A stretch of 64,000 nt of DNA from the NCBI RefSeq assembly GCF_037893015.1, contig NC_133658.1, positions 286,135,719-286,199,718 of the forward strand, given 5' to 3'. Position 1 is the stretch's first letter. Each line of letters starts with the position of its first letter. Below, one piece after another: positions 58,281 through 64,000 of this stretch. This stretch comes from Macrotis lagotis (Eukaryota; Chordata; Mammalia; Peramelemorphia; Peramelidae). A program made the translations under genes and the position numbers. The notes beneath the pieces are model-generated. The model was not told where the DNA came from. It worked only from the letters and a program-made list of their open reading frames with translations, and made no database searches.

Positions 58281-58572
58281 GAGAGATTAATGGCATATAT
58301 TGCAGAAAAACACAATACCTACCTTCAAGGAATTTAACTGTTGATGGGGTTCTGACTGAGGGCCTTTAACATTGTTCACTGAACTGAATAAATGTTCTTT
58401 GAACTGAATTAAAATGAGTCTCAAATGCAAACTGATCTTGAGCTCCAATTCTGGTCATCCTCCTTCTTGATAGAGGCAGAGATAAAGGAAATAGCCTCCT
58501 TTCTCCCTTTGAGAAGGTATTCACTCCCAAAGAAATGACATTCCCTATGCTCTGTGGTCTCCTCTTTTTCAG

Positions 58573-58641
58573 AACTATATGAATCCTCTGAAGCTGGTGT
58601 TGAGCCCCCTGGACATGACAGCCATCTTTATCAACCTAGAG
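58573..58641 (+). CDS. VAV2: Candidate VAV2 cassette exon in the SH2-SH3 linker
   Basis: 69 nt, symmetric (phase 1 to 1), open in the frame of the previous exon. It reads E-LYESSEAGVEPPGHDSHL-YQPR with a strong acceptor (CCTCTTTTTCAG) and gtaaga donor. Its phase fits the preceding exon at 54849 and, from memory, the phase of the second-SH3 exon (VFTPRVIG). The peptide is unlike the alternative linker segment I recall for placental VAV2. It carries two Tyr residues. No conserved domain recognised. Expression is not shown by sequence alone. Confidence 0.72.
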
Positions 58642-58994
58642 GTAAGAGTCTCAAAGGGGATGTGCTTTCCTCTTTCCAGCTTTTATTTTATGTACCCATT
58701 GGTTCTCACTCTATGAAGCTGAAGGGAAGCATTACTGATTCCCAGTGCTCCTGGAACATTGATCCCTAGATCAGATACTTGGCACTATAATTCCAACAAA
58801 TTTCATAATTATCCTTGTGTTTTGCTGCTAGGAGTTCATTGCTTCTGTATCTCTTAACTTCTTTTTTGAAAGGTAGTTGGACATAGTCAACCGATGTCTG
58901 CCAAGTAGATCTAATACTTCCTATCTCACCAGGACTTAAGTGAGAATGTACAAGAAAGTGGTGAGAGACACCACCTTTTAAGGTATAGGAAGTT

Positions 58995-59095
58995 TAGCCT
59001 CTTAATCAGGAAGATTTGGGTTTAAAACTTGCTTCTGACATTGACTTTTTGACCTTTGGCAAGTCACTTAACTTTTCACTACACTAGGCAATGAA
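58995..59095 (+). repeat. Degenerate SINE fragment
   Basis: 'aggaagatttgggtttaaaa' and 'cctttggcaagtcacttaac'. From 59100 to 59840 I see nothing to assign. Confidence 0.55.
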
Positions 59096-59839
59096 GGTGC
59101 CATCCTAAAGTAAGTTCCTTAGCTGGAGCTCCTGACCCTGGAAAAAATCACAGGTTTTGCTTTTGGAAAAGCAGTATTAGAAGGGAGAAAAATCCCATGA
59201 AAATATTTTGAATTCTTTGGAAAAGAGGAACTGTGAGAATATCAAGGAATATGAAAGGCTGTTTTGACCAATAAGAACTTTCTCAATAGCCTGAGAGAGG
59301 CATTTCTCTGCACCTTTAGGGGAAACAGTTTACAGGTATGCACACCTGGAGCTTCATATGAACATAATTACTACAGGGAAGAGGGAAATAATATTTAGGC
59401 ATGATGTCTCAGAATACACACATTAATGGAGTTTCTCAGAGACTATATGTCAGATTTGTAGCCTAGCTAATCAGCACTTGCTACAGTAGCCAAAATATGT
59501 GAACAGTTGACACACTTGCATGGATCTCCTGCTTTGGCCTCCCTCGTTCTCATTGGCACAAGGAGACTAAGAATAGGCAACAAGAACATCTGGACCTTAT
59601 CTCTCCAAGTGAAATCCTGCTCTCCATCTTGCGTACTCATTGAGGTCAGGATGATGAGAGAGTTCTGTTTGTCTTCAGTTCTTCCAGGGAGCAGATGACC
59701 AAAATGCATAATGGAATTCTTATAAGAAACTAGGATGGACCTTTCAAGCAATTGTTATTATCTCTGAGATAATAAATTGTTGAGAAGGTGCTAATCTGCA
59801 TTGATAGAAAGCTTCCTTCTCCAGGAATTTCTGGTATCA

Positions 59840-60125
59840 ATGACATCTCAGGTCTAGTCCATGGGTAAGGTATAATGTAAATGCTAAGGGATATAAGGAT
59901 AAATTAGACTCAGGTTCTACTTTCAAAGAGTTTACTTTATAAGTGATGATAAGCTGAGAAACAGCATTACAAATCACTATGTTACAATGAGAGTAAGATG
60001 AATAAAAAGAAAAATTCCAAGTGTATTATGAGAAATGTTATGGAGGGCAAGATCATCTTGAGTCTTAGTGTCTTTGTATCCTCAGTGTCTAACCTAGTGC
60101 ATTGTACACAATAGGCATTTAAGAA
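59840..60125 (+). repeat. Medium-reiteration/L2-like pieces
   Basis: 'actttcaaagagtttacttt' (family of 35700) and an L2-type end 'tatcctcagtgtctaaccta...ataggcatttaag'. Confidence 0.5.
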
Positions 60126-60136
60126 ATGCTTGTTCA

Positions 60137-60555
60137 TGATGCTGAGCTAGATGAGCAGAACCAGAAAAACATTGTACACCCTAACAGCAACATGGGGATG
60201 ATGATCAACCTTGATGGACTTGCTCATCCCTTCAGTGCAACAACCAGGGACAATTTTGAGCTATCTGCAATGGAGAATATAATCTGTATCCAGAGAAAGA
60301 ATTATGGTCTTTGAATAAAGACCAAAAATCATTTACCGTCAAATTAGAAAAAAAGTTGTATTATTAAGTAATTTTACTATCTCATACTTTATTTTTCTTC
60401 CTTAAGGATATGATTTCTCTGTCATCACATTCAACTGAGATCAATGTATAGCATGGAACCAATGTAAAGACTGGCAAATTGCCTTTTGTGGGGGGGGAAG
60501 CAAGAATGGTGGGGGGAAATTGTAAAACTCAAATAAATAAAATCTTTCTTAAAAA
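60137..60555 (+). repeat. Short L1 3' end insertion
   Basis: 'gagctagatgagcagaacca', 'tgcaatggagaatataatct', 'aaattgtaaaactcaaataa' and A-rich tail. Its duplication 'AAGAAATGCTTGTTCAT' (near 60121-60137) recurs with one change near 60727-60743, beyond the SINE. Confidence 0.88.
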
Positions 60556-60567
60556 CAAGAAATGCTT

Positions 60568-60725
60568 GGGGGCGGCTAGGTGATGCAGTGGATAGAGAAC
60601 CGGCCCTGGAGTCAGGAGTACCTGAGTTCAAATCCAACCTCAGACACTTAATAATTACCTAGCTGTGTGGCCTTGGGCAAGCCACTTAACCCCATTGCCC
60701 AGCAAAAAACCTAAAAAAAATAAAC
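60568..60725 (+). repeat. tRNA-derived SINE inserted in the L1 duplication
   Basis: Near-consensus copy with its own duplication CAAGAAATGCTT at 60556-60567 and 60726-60737. Confidence 0.92.
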
Positions 60726-61414
60726 CAAGAAATGCTTTTTCATATAAATTGGACTATTCTTGGATGTGGGCAAGTTTATAAGATGTATGTAGGAAGGCTT
60801 CATGGAGAAAGTGTATCAAGGATAGATGGATGTCAAGCTCAGAAACAAGATATCAAGCTCAAATTGACAGTCAAGTTGAGTAATATCATTTTGTAAAGAC
60901 AGATAATATTTCTAAAGCAGAAATCTCCTTATCCTCCACCCCCCACCCCAACTCAGCCTCCTCCATTATAAGGTTAGAAGAATTCCTAGTGGGAAATAGG
61001 ACATGAACTGGCTTTCTGAGTTTTTCTCTCTTTGAATAATGGCTTAAGAAGTAGCCCAAGAAATGGACCAACAACAGCTTGTGCTATTCCATCCTTGTTC
61101 ATTTACAGTACCCAGGCTACTTGAGGTTCACTACTATATGTTATGACAGGCTAATGTATGCTGTTGGACTCCCATTAGATTTAGTAAAGGGACTTTAATA
61201 AGCTCAAAACTCCCATATACATTTATCATTGTATAACCTTCTAACTTAATTACACACTAGTATTTATGGTGATTCAGGGATATATCTTTCAGGAGTCTCT
61301 TACATTGCAACACTTAATGGAAACAAAAAGGGATCATAAGATTGTTTACAAGAATTGTGAACCCTTCCTATATGGTGACTGTACAGTAACATGCTGCCTG
61401 TTCCTTCATTTCAG

Positions 61415-61515
61415 GATTTAATTAAAGTGCACAACAGCTTCCTAAGGGCCATTGATGTATCAATGATGGCTGGTGGGAGCAGTCTGGCCAAAGTCTTTCT
61501 AGAATTCAAAGAAAG
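61415..61515 (+). CDS. VAV2: VAV2 DH-domain exon in the wrong place (displaced)
   Basis: 101 nt, starting in phase 0 after TTCATTTCAG and ending in phase 2 at gtaagt. It encodes [20 protein letters not shown], then [13 protein letters not shown] and a split Arg. In VAV2 this segment lies directly before [10 protein letters not shown], whose exon is at 16387, 45 kb upstream. The phase-2 end fits that exon exactly, while the phase-0 start does not fit the phase-1 donor at 58641. The exon is intact and has no copy in the first 16 kb. Assembly misorder, tandem duplication and rearrangement are all open. Confidence 0.93.
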
Positions 61516-62589
61516 GTAAGTTTCTTTGGGACTTTTTGTCCCCATAGTATCGTCCGCCCTTGGGAAACAATGTGAGTTATTATTTGTTGTTGATGATGGG
61601 AAAATGCCCTCAGAGAAAGGGAGCTTAAAGAACAATCCATGGGAGTTCATTTGAGTGAAAAACTCACCAACGTTCTGATTCAGGATGCTAAGAAAAGCTT
61701 AGATTTTAATTCACAGGTTACTTCAAAGTTCATACGTTATTACAGTAAGTTCACAAATCATTACATAAAGTTCACATGTGACTGCAAATAGTTTGCAGGT
61801 TAACCTCTCTGGAGAAACAGCAAGATAGTAAGCTATTTAAAGGACAGACTGATCAGCAGAAGATAAGGTTAAAAAGATTAAAATGCTTAAGAGGGGAAAA
61901 AAAAAAGAAAGAAGTTTAAGTCAATGTAAATCCAGACACATGTAGCTGGGGCTATATTGTTCCATTCACTTGGCCAGATCATGTGAATCTAGTTTAGAGA
62001 AAGAGGTGAGTGGAGGTTGCTGGGAGTCCAGAAAAGGGAAGAGAAAGAAGGAAGATATCAAGAGCTGGGCTGAAGTCCACTCAAACACCTTTCTGTTGGG
62101 TGGGATGAGAGTGGTGTTTGAGGAGTGGTTTAGCATCTGACTTCAGGTATTCTCCAATGCTACACCACGGGGCTGTCTCCAAGAAGTGTCTAAGATGGTA
62201 CTCATTGTGCATGAGGGGCTTTCCACTTACTACATACTATGTTACCTTCTCCTGCCCCAAAAAGCATGACCAAAAATGTCCAATGTGGTTTAGGAAATGG
62301 AGATCACAAAATGGTTGACAGAATGAAGAATACTCTTCACAGAACAGAAAAGTCTCAAAATATTATATATTTTCTCTGTACCCTACTTCACTATCAGCAA
62401 TCCTACTCCTAAGGAAATGATGGGCAGCAATGTTACCAAATATAGTTTGATGTAAAACTTGTCAGGAGACTTTGGTTCTACTCCCAACTCACTGGGCCTC
62501 AGTTTTCTCATTGATTAAATGGGAATCCTGCCTTATTGTTTTATCAAATTGAATCATATATGTGAAAGCTTTTTGAAAATTATAAAGTG

Positions 62590-62738
62590 GGGGGCCTCTA
62601 GGTGGCGCAGTGGATAGAGCACCAGTCCTGGAATCAGGAGGACCTAAGTTCAAATCTGGCCTCAGACACTTAATAACTACCTAACTGTGTGGCCTTGGGC
62701 AAGCCACTTAACCCCACTGTCTAGCAAAAAATAAAGTG
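62590..62738 (+). repeat. tRNA-derived marsupial SINE
   Basis: 'cctctaggtggcgcagtgga', 'caccagtcctggaatcagga' and A-rich tail; 'ATAAAGTG' repeated on both sides. Confidence 0.92.
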
Positions 62739-62748
62739 ATAAAGTGGG

Positions 62749-62935
62749 GGGCAGCTGGGTGACTCAGTGAATAGAGCAAGGGCCCTGGAGTCAGAATGCC
62801 CTGAGTTCAGACCTTATCTGACCTCAGACACATAATACTTACTTAGCAAGTATAATACTCACTTGACCAAGTCACTTAAACCAACACTACCACCCCCATT
62901 GCTTTGCAAAACAACAAAAAAAAAAAAAGAAAAGA
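62749..62935 (+). repeat. tRNA-derived marsupial SINE, adjacent copy
   Basis: 'ggggcagctgggtgactcag', 'gggccctggagtcagaatgc' and 'gaccaagtcacttaaaccaa' to a long poly-A. More diverged than the copy just before it. Confidence 0.9.
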
Positions 62936-63099
62936 GTTTTCTGGAAAATCAGATTGTGTTCATCAAATGAGATATTATTTATAGAATACTTAGCCCAGGT
63001 GCTGTATAAATGCTTATTATCTTCACTTCCTCCCAGATAAGAGTTATATCATGGACTGTGTCTCAACTATACAAAGAACAAAGAGGATTTCCATTGGCT

Positions 63100-63275
63100 C
63101 AGAATGTTAGAGCAAGAAAAGACTTTAGTGACTCTAATCTAATCTCATTTTACAGATTTTGGGGGGAAGTGACTTGACCAAAGTCACACAGTTAGTTATA
63201 GAGGAAAGTCAGTACTTGAATACCAAAAACTTGCTTCTCAACCATGTGTGTTTCTACTATATTATGTAGTTTCCT
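63100..63275 (+). repeat. MIR-type SINE
   Basis: 'ttttacagattttgggggga' and 'gtgacttgaccaaagtcaca'. From 63390 to 64000 I see nothing to assign. Confidence 0.65.
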
Positions 63276-63323
63276 GGCCAAGCACTCAAGAGCTCCCATA
63301 TTTTCCCCTTTTCTTCTTTGCAG

Positions 63324-63387
63324 CTGCCCAATAAGAATACCCAGGAAGCCTGAGAAAAACTGAAATAGTTAGCTTTGATGAATAAAA
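63324..63387 (+). other. Possible alternative 3' terminal exon (weak)
   Basis: A good acceptor (TTTTCTTCTTTGCAG) ends at 63323. Entered in the phase left by the displaced DH exon, the sequence reads SCPIRIPRKPEKN and stops at 63361-63363, with AATAAA at 63381. It could end a truncated transcript, but acceptor-like sites are common and nothing in the peptide is conserved as far as I can tell. Confidence 0.15.
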
Positions 63388-64000
63388 AATCCTTTAATAT
63401 TTTTAATCCAATCAGAGGCTAGGCTTCAGCTGTGGAATGATGCCAGGGGGAATTAAACTGGTGTCTAGACATAGAAATATCATTCAGTAGTCAATAACTC
63501 TAGAAATATCATCTGCATTAATAACCGACCATTAGGTTAGATACTCCATTATGCATGATGCTTCTTTTAGAAAGTAAATATTTATGATGAAAAGATAGCA
63601 AAACTAATTTACAAAAAAAATAGAGAAGATGGATTGATCTCTTTTATGGGACACATTTAGTTATCCCCCCCCCCCTTTGTTATGTTCCTCCTTTCTTAAA
63701 TAACTCCTTATTATGGTAGTTTTAGAAACCAAATCTTCTGCTCTTCCCTCTTTGTTGTTCTGGGTCAATGAACAATAGGGTTAAGGACTTTAATGTAAAG
63801 GGAAGTTCCTGGGACCTAGAATCCAAACTTTCATTCAGGTTAGAGGGCAGGGAGATTGGAGCTCTCAGTGGTTAGGAGAAATCAATAGCCTTCAAAAGAG
63901 ACAAATCACATTCAGCAAGTTTCAACAGCTAGGACAAACAGAAACTAGGAAATACTTAACAGTTATCTAATCACTTGTATATGGAATTAGAATTAAAGAT

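Larger units (their letters stand above)
16387..58641 (+). other. VAV2: VAV2 gene, central and 3' part (19 exons in order)
   Basis: The spliced exons give a continuous RhoGEF protein: DH, PH, C1, SH3, SH2. Known role of the family: a cytoplasmic adaptor and exchange factor that loads GTP on Rac and Rho after tyrosine-kinase receptor signalling, with the SH2 domain binding phosphotyrosine and the DH domain doing the exchange. It is VAV2 and not VAV1 or VAV3 because of stretches such as [19 protein letters not shown], the SHGKM insert in the PH domain, and [20 protein letters not shown], which match VAV2 as remembered and differ clearly from the paralogues. All introns begin GT and end AG where assigned. 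The CH and acidic regions, the first DH exons (apart from a displaced one at 61415) and the second SH3 are missing. One junction (after 48648) is out of frame. Confidence 0.96.
62460..63025 (+). repeat. Long-form SINE split by two younger SINEs
   Basis: Left 62460-62588 ('gggcctcagttttctcattg', 'gaaagctttttgaaaattat') resumes at about 62945-63025 ('atgagatattatttatagaa', 'gctgtataaatgcttattat'). Confidence 0.65.

Noticed and set aside
1-64000. Retroviral or LTR-element copies
   Set aside because: I looked for paired LTRs and gag, pol or env-like frames and saw none. The reverse-transcriptase frames present belong to LINEs.

Overview
The window looks like a marsupial autosomal segment. Its most abundant repeats are short tRNA-derived SINEs of the kind common in marsupials: a tRNA-like head, then 'ACCTAGCTGTGTG' and 'CTTGGGCAAG', ending in an A-rich tail. 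There are also 5'-truncated L1 copies, MIR/THER-type SINEs, L2 pieces and CA, TA and CT microsatellites. A dasyurid-like (Australian marsupial) source is plausible from the SINE subtype, but that is an impression and not a test. No bacterial, organellar, viral or CRISPR features were seen.

The only host gene recognised is VAV2, the Rho/Rac guanine-nucleotide exchange factor and adaptor, on the + strand. Nineteen exons lie in order between 16387 and 58641. They encode the second part of the DH domain (16387-26711), the PH domain (27457-32729), the C1 zinc finger (33806-34530), the proline/glycine linker in two tiny exons (44744-46617), the first SH3 domain (47980-48648), the SH2 domain (49915-54972) and a 69-nt symmetric exon in the SH2-to-second-SH3 linker (58573-58641). 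Splice phases match from exon to exon, with one exception after the exon ending at 48648. The 5' exons (CH, acidic region, start of DH) and the 3' exons (second SH3) are not found in normal order in this window.

The most striking observation is an intact VAV2 DH exon at 61415-61515, downstream of the SH2 exons. It encodes the residues that should come immediately before the exon at 16387, and its phase-2 donor fits that exon exactly. It therefore looks displaced by about 45 kb, which points to a scaffold-order error, a tandem or partial duplication, or a rearranged copy. The second anomaly is one extra G at the donor of the exon at 48573-48648; with a normal GT donor it puts the next exon out of frame.

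Layout: 1-16386 is repeat-rich, with no coding exon recognised; it is presumably an upstream intron. 17358-26624 is a long intron holding a 2.8-kb minus-strand L1 with target-site duplications. 27543-34441 carries PH and C1 exons among L2, L1 and SINE nests. 34531-44743 is a 10-kb intron with a long medium-reiteration repeat, a 200-bp hAT-like MITE and SINEs. 44744-54972 holds linker, SH3 and SH2 exons around an old plus-strand L1. 54973-64000 holds the cassette exon, the displaced DH exon and more SINEs. Protein comparisons to VAV2, VAV1 and VAV3 and to repeat families are from memory; no database search was run.
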